A DNA stretch of 64,000 nt from Pascua guehoae. Lineage: Eukaryota > Basidiomycota > Tremellomycetes > Trichosporonales > Trichosporonaceae. Where the stretch lies: NCBI GenBank assembly GCA_001600415.1, contig BCJX01000011.1, positions 488,962 through 552,961 of the forward strand. Direction: 5' to 3'. Position numbers and translations under genes: made by a program. Below the pieces are notes generated by a model, which saw nothing but the letters and a program-made list of their open reading frames with translations, searched no databases and was not told the DNA's origin. Shown one piece after another: positions 11,501-21,728 of the stretch. Each line of letters opens with the position of its first letter. The stretch's first letter is position 1.

Positions 11501-13187
11501 GGTGCTGGACGACGTCGCGGAGGGGTGCGGGGGAGTTGGGGAGGACGTGGTGGAGAGTGTCTTGTTGGTAAAGGGCCCAAAGGCAAGTCAAGTGGCGAGG
11601 CAGGTATTGAGTAGCTGATGTGTTTGGAATTCAGCGTCTGTCATCCATCCCCCTTTTATGCCTTGGAGGACTCGTCAAACATCACCAAGGTCAAGCGAAC
11701 AAGTCCACTTGCACACCCAGGAAGACAGGTCACACAGTCCCCTTTGATGAGCTCCGTGAGTTACGATCGGAGAACCACCGGCCCCGGAGCTCCGCACACC
11801 GAGGCGTCTTATCACCTCAATCCCGTATACATCTCGTGCTCATATCCCGGATGGCCGTGTAGCCCCGCAGTCCACTCCACATTCTGTGATGCTTTACCCC
11901 ACGGGCATCTCGATCGCTGTGGATAGATCAACCTGGGCATCACGTGTGACGTGTGGTTGATGATGGTGTCTGGCTCTCGATTGCACACGACCACCCAGAC
12001 TGGTTAGTGGGTCACACATGGCCGGTCGATTGCCCCCGACCGCCGGGATTGGCTAGCGGCTCGCACGCGAGAGCTCCAATGCTTTGGTCTTGTGGGGTAA
12101 ACCCGAACGGCTGCAATAAACAAAAGCCTGTTGCTGATAAAGATACAAGAACCAAGGGTGGCAATACCGTTCCACAATGGGTGTATTATCACCGAGCACC
12201 GAAACTAGTTACTCATGGCTCCCGCACGAGGCTCCCAAACACTCGGCGGGGGCAGACCGGAAGCCTGGAATGCACCCCAGTCTGTTGCTGCTAAAGATGC
12301 GAAACGGACATACCAACGCTGATGTATTATCAGGTCATGTGGCCCTGCCACATGCCACACGTGGGGCCACATACCTCTGTCCTTCTCGGCCTGCATACAT
12401 CCGTGCTATTTTTGGTATGGCGGTCTGGCGAACGCGCGGCCCCACGTTTGAAGAGATCCAAAGTCGGCTTCAAGCATGTAAATCCACGGATATGTACAAC
12501 TATTACTGCGCATCGCTATTGAGGACGATAGCGATCATGGTGTTGAGCTGTTGAGACATGAAGGAGACATGGACGCCGAGCGCAAGGCCGCCGGGGTGGG
12601 TATACCGCAGAGTTCGATTCGCGATCGAGCCTCCAAAATAGATTCTCGGTCTCGGCGACAGTGTGGCCCCGGGTCCGAGGTCTCCGTCTGCATCGTACAG
12701 GTGAAGGCAAAGCAGAGCAAACCTCATAACATACATATGTTGCCTCCCGCACAACTCCCATACGACGGCGACGCTTTATCCGTTGACCGAGGTACAGGGA
12801 CGATACCGCCGACATCGACGTCCGATCCCGGAAAGGTGTAACCTCACGCCTTACAATTGCGTCCACGATTTTGAGGCCACACCTGGCTTGCTGCTAAAGT
12901 CTGTTTCCAGTTATCAGTTATCTATCCTCTGGCACAAGGCTGCACCCACCAAAGCGTTGGTGCACTGATGATGCATTGGTGCCATCGACGAGAAAGCCGA
13001 AGAGCACCAGCCAGTGAGGTGTGACGTCAACGACTTTGGGCTTCGCACCGGATGTACCCCAGCCCACCACACGAGTCAACGCGGTCAACTCCGCCCCCGT
13101 CGGCCGACGCTGACTTGTTAATCGCCTTGGCACGGCACACTTGCATCAAACCATTGCTCATCGTCACGCCGTTCTGGCCGCAAAACC
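11501..13187. other. Divergent intergenic region
   Basis: It separates the ATO transporter (minus) from the M24 peptidase gene (plus). Apart from the TATA-like element listed separately I see no further gene, tRNA or long repeat; a CACGTG lies near 11941. Confidence 0.5.
11651..11660 (-). promoter_or_regulatory. TATA-like element of the ATO transporter gene
   Basis: The minus strand reads CATAAAAGGG about 150 nt upstream of the ATG at 11500. Position and composition suit a TATA box; transcription start not known. Confidence 0.35.
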
Positions 13188-15819
13188 ATGGCCCACATGG
13201 CCCATATCTTCGAGACCGACACGCTCCCCCGCCGTACACTCACTTGCATCCCCCCGCACCACCACGACGCCGTCTTTGCACCCCGCGACGACATTCTCGT
13301 CCCCCCCGACCCCCCCATGGCGCGCAATCCCCCTCCCCCGACATGGAACGGGATGCCTGTCCCCCCCGGTGTGACCATGCCCCCCAGGGGCCTACCGCGG
13401 GCATCACTCGTCATCGACGCCGCCATGCGGAATAGGGGCCCTCCCGTCATTCCGTTGCCAGCCTTGACGCACCCGGCCGCCTGGGGGACTGCGTACGCGT
13501 GCAACGCCCCCGGCCCTGCCGCCGGCGGTGTGGAGGCGACGCACCCGGCCTCATGGCGGTCTGCTGTGGAGATGCGGCAGCGTGCCGCTCTTAGTGGGGC
13601 CGAACTGAACAACCTGTACATGGAGGAGGGCAGGCAGGCGTTGAGGCAGCTGATGGCAGTGTCAGGGCGGCCACCACCGCCCCAGTTCCCCAGCTTCTCA
13701 GCACCCCATTCTGTCGGAGCTGCCTTTGCGCAGCGCGCGACGTCGCTGGCAGGAGCTCGCGAACACCCGGGGTATCTCCGGAGGGGAGCCCGCACGCGCG
13801 CCGCCGCGGGGCAGGGCAGCGACAAAACGCACCCTGCCTCCTGGCGCCCAATGACGGCGAGGACTCTGTGCTCTAACCAAGTCGACGCGAACGCGATGGC
13901 CGCCGACAGGACCCATCCTGCCGCGTGGGTGTTGCCAGTAGCCAAGAAGACAGAGACGCGACCCACTCCAGAGACGCGACCCACTCTCGAGACGCGACCC
14001 ACTCCAGAGACGCGACCCACTCTCGAGACCGGACCCACTCCAGAGACGCAACCCACTCCTGAGAAAGACACAGTCGCGGCCACCACATACCAAGGCACCT
14101 GGCCTTCGGACAAGGTCGAAGCCGAGCTCGCGCCCTCTGTCAAGAAGCGTGGCCTCCCCCTCCCTATCGTGCGTACCCGCTTGGCATGTGCGCCTTTACC
14201 TTGTTGTCCGCTGACACCCAGGCAGCTCCAACCCTGCAGCGCCCCTCGCTCCGCCGGCGTCTGATCTGGGTCGAGGTTCTGCTCGCCCTCGTCGTGGCGG
14301 CAATGTTCATCTTCGGCATGCCAGCGGGCTCATGGAGTGCGCGAACTGCCCTCGCCCCTGTCCTTCCCCCCTCTGTTATCGATGTTCCTCCCATCCCGCC
14401 CAAGAGGATCTCGGAATGCCGTGATCTCCTTCCTATTCCTGCGGGAACGTACACTGGGCGTCTCCAGCGCCTTGCCGCGGCGCTCGGCGATAAGAGCCGC
14501 CACGTTGGGGTGCACGACACGCCAGTGTGGATCTCGGAGCCTGGTCCTTCGGTCGAGTACTTTATCGGCGCATTTGGCACGGGTGTATGGAGTCCCAGCG
14601 AGCGGCCGTTCCTCGTCGCTGTCGCGGGCACTGCCGAGGACGTTCAAGTGGTGCTTCTCACGCCGGCGTTCGAGGCGTCGCGTGCGCGCCTGATCCCTAT
14701 CCCCGACGAGGTCGCCAAGGTCGCTACCTGGCTCACCTGGGCGGAGAGCGAGTCGCCATACACCGTGCTGCTGCACCATCTCGGCCACGGCCGCGGAGTC
14801 GTGCTGGACGGTGCGGTGCGGACGTTTATCGCCGACGGCCTGCGCGCCAGGGGTGCATCGGTCGACCGCGACGCTGCCCGCGCGTCGGCCGTCACGTCCC
14901 TCCGTGAACGCAAGGACGAGCGCGAGATTGGCCTCATGCGCTGTGCCAACGAATTCACGCTGCACGCCATCCGCCGCACGCGCGCCCAAATGTCCCTCGG
15001 CATCAAGGAGAGCGAGACCCGCGCAATCCTCTACTCCGAGATGAAGGCGCTGGGACTGAGCGACTATGGCGCACTCGTGCTCTTTGGGGAGAATGCGGCA
15101 CTGCCCCATGGCCGCGGGACGGATCGCGTTCTTGGCGAGACGGATCTCGTGCTCATCGACGCCGGTGGGCGGTGGGGCGGATACGTTGCCGACATTACGA
15201 GGGTGAGTCAGAGACGTCTTGAGTTTGCACATGGCCATCGGTTACTTGCTTGTGGGCCAGCTCCCTCCGAATCAGGCCTCGTTCCTCCAACTATCGTGTA
15301 TCCCCCACCTCTACTGACACACAGACATTTGCCCTCCCCGCCTCACGCATTTCCGACGCCCACATCGAAGTGTGGGAAATCGTCCGTGCCGCCCAACGCG
15401 CGCCGGCCAACCTCCTCTCCCTGGTCGACGTCCGCGATCGCGTCCTCATGAGCTGGCTCGACGACCGTGCCCGCGAGACAGTCAAGAAGGGCATGGCGGC
15501 GTGGGGTGTTCCGCCTGCCAAGGGTGCGGGACCCGACTATACAGTCTTCACGCACCGCCTCGGCCACGGAATCGGGCTCGAGGGCCACGAGAGCCCGTAT
15601 GCTGTCCAGGGTCCGCTCGGCGAGCGCGAGCTGCGTACAGGCAACGCGTTTACGTTTGAGCCCGGAGTCTACATCCCGGCCGACGCAACGGTCGGAGACG
15701 ACAATGTGCGCGGCCTCGGCGTGCGCCTCGAGGACGTTGTTGTCGTCCGCGAGCGCCAGGATGGGCGGTGGATGGTCGAGTGGCTCACCGGCCCGGTGCA
15801 GAAGTGGGGTGAGGTCTAA
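13188..15819 (+). CDS. Membrane-anchored M24 (Xaa-Pro peptidase/creatinase fold) protein with a THPA[AS]W-repeat extension
   Basis: Exons 13188-14168, 14222-15202 and 15325-15819 (each join phase 0) encode 818 aa. Residues 1-327 are Pro-rich and carry four T-H-P-A-[AS]-W copies (near 94, 118, 214, 242) and a six-residue ETRPTP/ETRPTL array (about 256-290). A single hydrophobic helix (about 341-360) follows, then a creatinase-type N-domain and a pita-bread domain with all five expected metal ligands: D640, D651, H735 (in HRLGHGIG), E766 and E790. This suggests a type II membrane protein with the peptidase in the lumen or outside. The 53-nt intron joining the extension to the helix has donor GTGCGT, a CTGAC branch and acceptor CCCAG; if it is not used, the extension would be a separate gene. 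Active dinuclear peptidase is likely; substrate unknown. Confidence 0.78.
13950..14060 (+). repeat. 18-nt coding tandem repeat
   Basis: About six copies of an 18-nt unit (core gagacgcgacccactc) encode the alternating hexapeptides ETRPTP and ETRPTL near the end of the extension exon of the M24 gene. Length keeps the frame, so copy number could vary without a frameshift. Confidence 0.85.
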
Positions 15820-15909
15820 GACCACAAAAAATACATGCGATGAGTGTCCTGAAATAGAATATATAGCATGCTGAACATGCAAAAAGAAGATGTGGCCTGA
15901 TACGTGTTC

Positions 15910-15999
15910 AAAAGTTGAGAGAGCGGCAAAAGTTGAGAGAGCGGCAAAAGTTGAGAGAGCGGCAAAAGTTGAGAGAGCGGCAAAAGTTGAGAGAGCGGT
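15910..15999. repeat. 18-nt minisatellite, five copies
   Basis: Five nearly identical tandem copies of the unit aaaagttgagagagcggc lie about 90 nt after the M24 stop codon and before tRNA-Ser. Only the last copy differs by a base. There are no spacers, so it is not a CRISPR array. Confidence 0.95.
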
Positions 16000-16066
16000 G
16001 AGAGTGGCTGGTTGCAGAATGGTGTGGTTGTGGGTGAGGGCCGGTCAGAGGTAAGCAAAAAGGATT

Positions 16067-16162
16067 CGACGTTGACATGATTCGAACATGCGCTCCCGAA
16101 GGAAGTTGATTTTAGAACGACTCGGTTCTAGTCAACCGCGTTAACCACTCCGCCACAACGCC
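16067..16162 (-). tRNA. tRNA-Ser (anticodon AGA) with intron
   Basis: On the minus strand the acceptor GGCGTTG pairs with CAACGTC (one G-T pair), discriminator G. The D arm reads GCGGAGTGGTTAACGC, the anticodon stem GTTGA pairs with TCAAC around loop CT-AGA-A, and a short intron (about 13-14 nt) follows the anticodon loop. A long variable arm (TTCCTTCGGGAGC) as expected for serine precedes the T arm with TTCGAAT. A short T run (CCTTTTT) follows the 3' end, consistent with a Pol III terminator. It decodes UCU and, if A34 is edited to inosine, UCC and UCA. Confidence 0.93.
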
Positions 16163-16992
16163 TTCCTTGCTTTTCACTCAGAATGTATGGCTGTGTCCCA
16201 TCAGCGTAACCGCTATGCGGAATGATGCTGCTGCTGATGTTGCCCCTTCATGCGGTGTCCATAAAAGCAGTAAGCAATAAAGTGGGGATGAAGTTGGCGT
16301 CATGCATGTGCACACGAACGACAGCGCCCAGATGGTGGAGGAGTGTTGCGTGCCAACAGCTGACGGGTAACGCTCAACGATCGAGGAAAGGACCACCACG
16401 ACAGCGGGCACATCATCCCGCATCGCCACATTCGAGGCTCGACAGGCTTTCACCTCGGTTACGAGCGATGCCGATGCCGGACTATATTAACAACTTAACA
16501 AACAATGGGATGGAACAGAGGTAGACGATCCGATGCCGGTCTGGAACGGGGAGAAGGGTTTACGTTTTTCTCTACACTGACGCTACCGATGCTATTTCTA
16601 GCGTTGCGGATGTCGATGACCGCGCCAGACGGCCCAGATAAGCTCTCGTCCGGAAGCGGCATGCCACAGGTCCGCCTGACACGAAGCTTCCCGGGGCCGT
16701 ATCTCGTCACACGACATGATATTCCTATCGTCGGTGGTTCATGGTCGTTGGACGGGATCATTTCCAACACGACGGCACGACGGGCAGCGTTCCGCCAGGT
16801 ACACTTTGTGTCCAGTCACGAGACCGACCCAAGTGTGGCACCTCGATCCGTGGCACCAGTCATCGCGCGTATGGTGGTGCGACATGACATATAACGAGCG
16901 CGTCTATGATGCTCGTGCAACCTAACCCCCTCACCACTCCACACAGCCCTCCCAACTCCTACAGTCTCCTCATCCCTCAACCTCAACATACC
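16163..16992. other. Intergenic region upstream of the cysteine-rich protein gene
   Basis: No gene recognised. A TATA-like CATATAAC at 16888-16895 lies about 100 nt before the next start codon and is followed by a C/T-rich leader. Confidence 0.5.
16888..16895 (+). promoter_or_regulatory. TATA-like element of the cysteine-rich protein gene
   Basis: CATATAAC about 100 nt upstream of the ATG at 16993, with a pyrimidine-rich stretch between the two. Confidence 0.35.
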
Positions 16993-17441
16993 ATGCTGTT
17001 CACCTTGCTGTTCACCAAACTCGCAGCCCTCGCAGCCGTCGCCCTCGTCTCGGCCGACACGGACCTCGAGCCCCGCGGCATCATCGCCCAGCGCGACGGC
17101 GCGCCGTACCTCACCGACCGTGCCGACTCGGATTCGGCCGACACGGGCGCCCGGTGGTGCCAGCTGGACCAAAAGTGGTGCGGCTGCACGTGTATCCCCA
17201 GGGATGCCGTGTGCTGCTGGGGAGGAGTCGGGAACCAGTGGTGCCCCAAGGGGTGAGTCGGTCTCGGTGTTGAAGGAGACGGCGCTATTATGAGCGGGGG
17301 GGGGCATCGACTTACATGGCCAGATACACATGCGGTGGGCCCATTCGGGTCTCCGTACGCTGTGCGGACGGCATCAACGTCGACCCCAGGGATATCGGGA
17401 AGCGGTCGTGCTGTGGCAAGGGGCAGGCGTGCCCTCTGTAA
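16993..17441 (+). CDS. Small secreted cysteine-rich protein
   Basis: Two exons, 16993-17252 and 17324-17441, joined across a 71-nt intron (GTGAGT donor, GGCCAG acceptor, phases 2 and 1), give 125 aa. Residues 1-21 form a typical signal peptide (MLFTLLFTKLAALAAVALVSA). The mature part has 12 cysteines, with KWCGCTC, AVCC, QWCPKGYTC, a later single Cys, and SCCGKGQAC close to the C-terminus. The CC and CPxGYxC spacing loosely recalls granulin-type or other disulfide-knot modules, but the match is incomplete and no family is assigned. Even cysteine number and a signal peptide support an extracellular, disulfide-stabilised product. The second exon is only 118 nt and is easily missed by an annotation that ignores splicing. 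Function unknown. Confidence 0.75.
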
Positions 17442-17914
17442 GACGCGCGCTTTTGGGCTCGTCCTACGTGGTAAAATTGCCAGGAGCCGTCGCTTGTCCC
17501 CGTGTGTAGCCGTAGCTTTGGTAAAGAAGAGTGCACTGTAGTTCAGAAGACGCGAGTCCCGTGGCCAGTAGTGACATGTGGTCGATATGCCATTGTGATT
17601 GTCAATTGTGCGTACCGCATACCCTTGTGCCATATGAACATTTGCACAACACGGGCAAGGAAGTTGACCTCCTACTGCTAGTGTTGCCCAGCGATGGAGT
17701 GCTACCATCGGTGGAGAGTGGTATGGCTCCACGAACATCGGACCGATCAGCTCATTACTCAGCGCCTCGCTAGTTTTCTTCACAACTGTAATGATATCGC
17801 GGCATTCAGTAACCGTCCTCATAGGCTGTATCGTGCTACATGATGTATCTAAGCAAAACTACGAGCAACATCTAAACTAGATAACACAGATACAATCTTC
17901 CACGTAATAGCCAG
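17442..17914. other. Convergent intergenic gap
   Basis: Between the cysteine-rich protein gene (plus) and unknown paralogue A (minus). No gene or repeat recognised. Confidence 0.5.
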
Positions 17915-19210
17915 CTACACCTCTGTCTCCTTCGCAGCTCCCACCCCTCCAGCCAAAGTGGTTGGGAACTCGCGTTCGATCAGATCCGACATCTGCCTGG
18001 GCGATACGGTACGGTAGCGGGGGAACATTCGCGCGAGGGAAATGAGGAGGTGCGGGATATCGTCGTACCGGTTCTCGTCGAGGTCGAAGAAGAAGCAGTC
18101 ACTGTTACTCAGGTGAGTAGAAAGGTCCGACTGTGGCGTGTCGCTACTGTAATGGCTATCGCCGTCACCAACTGTGGCGACACTGGCATTCTCGTCGTTA
18201 TCACCGTCATCGTCGTCGGGGTCCTCTGACTCGTTCACGTCCTCACCCTCATCCTCGTCCTCACCATCCCCTCCATCATCCTCATCGACCACGATCAAAT
18301 CCGTGTCCGACGCTTGACTCTCGGCTAGCAATCGCTCGTGCTCCTGTCGAGCCTCTTTACCCCAAGGCACAATGATGTCGTACCCGCGGACAAATGTAGC
18401 CCACAACAGATCGAACTCGTCGCGGTCAATGTCGTTGTCCATGCGTGGGAAGTAGTTGTGCGCAAGAGAACACGTCCTCGCCAGGTGGTGTGTATCCATG
18501 TCACGTTCCTTCTCAACATCGTCCGCCTGTTCAACGACGAGGACCATTGTACCGCCTTCGTCGACTATGAGGAGGCGGGCAAACGACGAGTTGAACAGAG
18601 CCATGCCGAACCGGCCCCCGGTCTGCCAGAATGTAGCGGCGAGCGACCACGCAGCGGTGATGAGGGTGAACCGAGCCCCGAGAGCCACCTCGTCTGGGTC
18701 GTTGACATGCTCGGCCATGTGGATGTGCACGTTTAGACCAAGAGGGCGGTCACGAGACGCAGCGATACCGACGGACATTCGTGCAATCTGCCAGCGCTGC
18801 ACGAAATCATCGTCAATGTCTGGGCCCAAGAGGGGACATTTCGACCACAGTTCGTGTCTTTCGGCATATCGGCGCCAGTAGAGGTCATCCACGTCCAAGT
18901 GCGACAACGGGATCGGTGGTTGCGCTGGTGGACCCAATTGGAAGTAAGAGTACCGCTCTAGCAGGCCCATGCCCCAAATAATGGCCACGTATTGGTGCAG
19001 GATTGACGAGTACTTGCTGACGAGTTGGCTCGTCCCACAGGTGCGGGTGCCGCCCCGGATGCCGTTGACAGCAGGCTCGACGATAGGCTCGTTTGCGATC
19101 GGTGCGGTCCCAAATGTGCGCTTCATGTCGTTCATGAACCCAAGAAGCTCGTTGTTCTCCCATGGTGGAGTGCGGTTGTGGAACGTCACCACTGGGCAAT
19201 TGCCGACCAT
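17915..19210 (-). CDS. Uncharacterised protein, paralogue A of a divergent pair
   Basis: Single open frame of 431 aa from the ATG at 19210 (begins MVGNCPVVTFHN); the frame stays open upstream but without an ATG that I trust. No known domain recognised. Residues about 186-290 align with the same region of the neighbour at 20149-21728: shared pattern A-x-W-x-L-A-x6-G-x-R-x3-A-x2-NS-x-F-x-RL, then V-x-V, R, T and a final Y-[RD]-like block. A strongly acidic low-complexity tract of mostly D, E, G follows (about 320-350). No signal peptide or clear membrane segment. Divergent orientation and conserved core show duplication of a family with unknown role. Confidence 0.8.
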   Translation of the reverse strand: MVGNCPVVTFHNRTPPWENNELLGFMNDMKRTFGTAPIANEPIVEPAVNGIRGGTRTCGTSQLVSKYSSILHQYVAIIWGMGLLERYSYFQLGPPAQPPIPLSHLDVDDLYWRRYAERHELWSKCPLLGPDIDDDFVQRWQIARMSVGIAASRDRPLGLNVHIHMAEHVNDPDEVALGARFTLITAAWSLAATFWQTGGRFGMALFNSSFARLLIVDEGGTMVLVVEQADDVEKERDMDTHHLARTCSLAHNYFPRMDNDIDRDEFDLLWATFVRGYDIIVPWGKEARQEHERLLAESQASDTDLIVVDEDDGGDGEDEDEGEDVNESEDPDDDDGDNDENASVATVGDGDSHYSSDTPQSDLSTHLSNSDCFFFDLDENRYDDIPHLLISLARMFPRYRTVSPRQMSDLIEREFPTTLAGGVGAAKETEV

Positions 19211-19638
19211 TATCGACCTTGAAGGCGCAGACACAAAGGTGGTGTGGGCCGTGGGCGCAAAGACGGTGTGAGACACGAGTATCCAGGCGGAGGGAACGAG
19301 AAGGGCGCAATGAGCGAGTCGTCGTGTGCGGCGCAGGTGGGCGGGTGGCGATGGTGAGTGTTGACGCGAGTGTTGATGGGAGTATGAGTGTGGTGGCAAT
19401 CAGAAAAGTTGGATGAATGTATTGATGCAGAGGCCGCAGAGGGCAATGGAGAGTGCAATAATGGGGTTCTACTGTCATCATCTCAGGCCCCGCACCTTCA
19501 TTGAACTGCGGCACGGGAATATACTTCCGCGCTGCTATGAAACGCGAGCCCCTGTGAAATCAAAGGGGGGGATATGACATCTGGCCTTGGTACCTTGTTG
19601 TGCAAGTGTTTTGGAAGGCCTGTTCGCTTTGGGGTGAC

Positions 19639-19700
19639 TACTGTACTGTACTGTACCTCTCTTGCTGTACAGTATGTACTGCTCCACAGTACAGTACCAC
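19639..19700. promoter_or_regulatory. Cluster of TACTGTAC/GTACAGTA motifs
   Basis: Three overlapping CTGTAC copies, then GTACAGTATGTAC, then CAGTACAGTACC within about 60 nt. The half-sites are mutually reverse complementary, so the cluster could bind a dimeric protein or form a hairpin. A regulatory role is inferred only from density and location between divergent genes. Confidence 0.35.
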
Positions 19701-20086
19701 GGCAGTGGCTTCATAAAGGCACAACGTTACAGGTTGCTTCGCTTCTCCCCTCTTTGCCTCATCAATAGTAGTATCAGTTTTCGGTTTCATCAGAGTACAG
19801 TTCTACCGTAAGGCGGCACCGCCTTCTATCCTCAACAACGTTAGGGGTGTGTCCCGTCCTCACCGCCTTGACAAGAACGCAGCATCGCCATGTTACAGAG
19901 AGCCGACGATGGTAGGTTATTGGCTCAATCTACTGCATGCAGTGCAATTGCATAACCAAATCCGTCTCAGTCAAGCAGAGCCCAGCAGGAGAAACGTTTG
20001 GGCCAGGTCTCAAAGAGTTCCCAAACGCGCTTGTGAACAGCCACTTCCCCTTTCACCATGACTCACGTCCTCGGGTTGCAAAACAC

Positions 20087-20095
20087 GATATAAGG
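20087..20095 (+). promoter_or_regulatory. TATA-like element of paralogue B
   Basis: GATATAAGG about 55-60 nt before the ATG at 20149. Confidence 0.35.
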
Positions 20096-20148
20096 AAAGA
20101 GACGGGCAACATGTGCACGCTCTCTCTCTGCTATCCACCCGCTCGACC

Positions 20149-21728
20149 ATGCCCCGCCTGCCCATTTACTCCATTCCTCTCGATGCTCCGTCACCACCGC
20201 CCGAACCCATCCAACCCAGCTCGGAGACGCTAGGGATGTTTACTTGGAATGAGAGGCGAGCTGCCCCTCATCACTTCTCTATCAAACAATTCGAGCTCAT
20301 GTACGCCGCCACTTTCGTAAGCCCGTACCAGATTGGCCAAGGGTTCGACAAAGAGAACGACCTCCGCAACGCTCATCACACGATGCTCACCTCGCTGGTG
20401 AACCAAACAACCTTCACTCTTTCTCAAGAGGTCACGATTGACCAGCTTGGAGGGGCCGGATCTAGAGGTCGCTGGTTAAGGAGCGCTCTGCATGCGAGAT
20501 ACGTCACTGAAGTTGTTAAGGCGAAACCTGGCTGTGAGTGGCATACATCGTCAGCATATGACCGATGAGGCTTGCATTAGCTGACTAAACAGACGAGAGG
20601 AACACGGGCATGAAGAAGCTGGACTTGGCGCTTTATGAAGCTTTGGCAAAGCGTGCCATGGGCATTTTGGCAGAGTTTAAGCTCTTGAAGCTTCCCAATG
20701 CCTGCAAGCCCGAAGCGTTAAACTCGGTGTGGCGCGAGTGCTTCTATCAAGCTGTGTGGTACCTTGCAGGTGCCAACTATATGGTCGGCACACGCCTCGC
20801 CCTGGCAATCGTCAACTCCAAGTTCCAGCGTCTCCACATGGACAACGATAAGACACTGTCCGTCGAGGTGCACGACAATGTTAAATCCCAAGAACGCTGC
20901 AAGGTGACCACCATCAGAGAGCTCGAGGAGTCATCTTTCTGGTGCGACGGTCCCCCACACGACTTCTTCAACCCCGCGACAGGCCAATTGGTTCACCACG
21001 CCCTCACCCTCTACCGCGATACGTACGCACAAGGGGCCAAACTTGCCGCCAAAATGCTGGCAGACCAGCACCAGCCCAATCAGTCCGGGTCACGCTGGGA
21101 GGGCCAATCGACTGCGACTGAGTTTAACTCAGTGAGCGTACTGTACGATACGGATGGACAAGTCGAGGCCGCCGACTATAAGGCCAACAGGTGGAAACTA
21201 CCCTCCCATAACGCTCGGTACGGCAAAAACGTCACCCCCGGCCCAGGGCGCCCTCCTCGTCGCCCTAATGGAGGTGATGGAGGAAGCGGAGCTAGTACAA
21301 GTAATGGTCGCGCAAAGAAGTCCAAGGGGGCCTCGAATCACAAGGGCACGTCATCCACTTCCTCTGCCAAACCCACCAAGGCCACCAAGGCTACGAAATC
21401 GCCCAAGAAAAAGCGCCGCGTCTTCAACGTCCTCTTCCCTTGGCGGTGGTACCGGCGAGATAACGACCATGACGACGACCACCCGCCAGCGAGTGCTTGG
21501 GTTCCTCGCGTGCTCCACCTCGAGGGCTACACGATCAAACTCGTCAGCCCGTGGGAGATGGACCAGAACATCCAGGATGATCTCAATGAAAAGGCCAATC
21601 CGGTTAGGGTGGCCATCCCCCAAGCCAGGTACCCTGGGCTGCGACCCCAGTTAAATGCCGAGCACGGTCGTCTGGCCACGCCCGTTCCCTTCTCTCATTC
21701 CGTTGGCCGGATGGGAGTGGTGTACTAG
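20149..21728 (+). CDS. Uncharacterised protein, paralogue B of a divergent pair
   Basis: Exons 20149-20533 and 20593-21728 (59-nt intron, GTGAGT donor, GCTGACTAAAC branch region, ACAG acceptor) give 506 aa. The start MPRLPIYS was preferred because of the TATA-like site 55-60 nt upstream; an inner ATG (MFTWNE) is possible. Residues about 130-275 match paralogue A: LDLALYEALAKRA against LDVDDLYWRRYAER, then AVWYLAGANYMVGTRLALAIVNSKFQRL aligns position for position with its counterpart. The C-terminal third differs: a basic, Lys/Ser/Thr-rich segment (runs such as KPTKATKATKSPKKKRR) that may act in nuclear import, followed by a short folded-looking tail. No family recognised; function unknown. 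Confidence 0.82.

Larger units (their letters stand above)
19211..20148. other. Divergent promoter region of the unknown paralogue pair
   Basis: 938 nt shared by the two paralogues. It contains a cluster of TACTGTAC/GTACAGTA sequences (19639-19700) and a TATA-like GATATAAGG at 20087-20095 just upstream of paralogue B. No other gene seen. Confidence 0.5.

Noticed and set aside
12590..12650. GTTCGATTC-like box suggesting a tRNA
   Set aside because: No acceptor stem pairing and no D-arm sequence at the right distance.
15910..15999. CRISPR-like regular repeat
   Set aside because: Units are directly adjacent without spacers and the organism is a eukaryote; it is a minisatellite.
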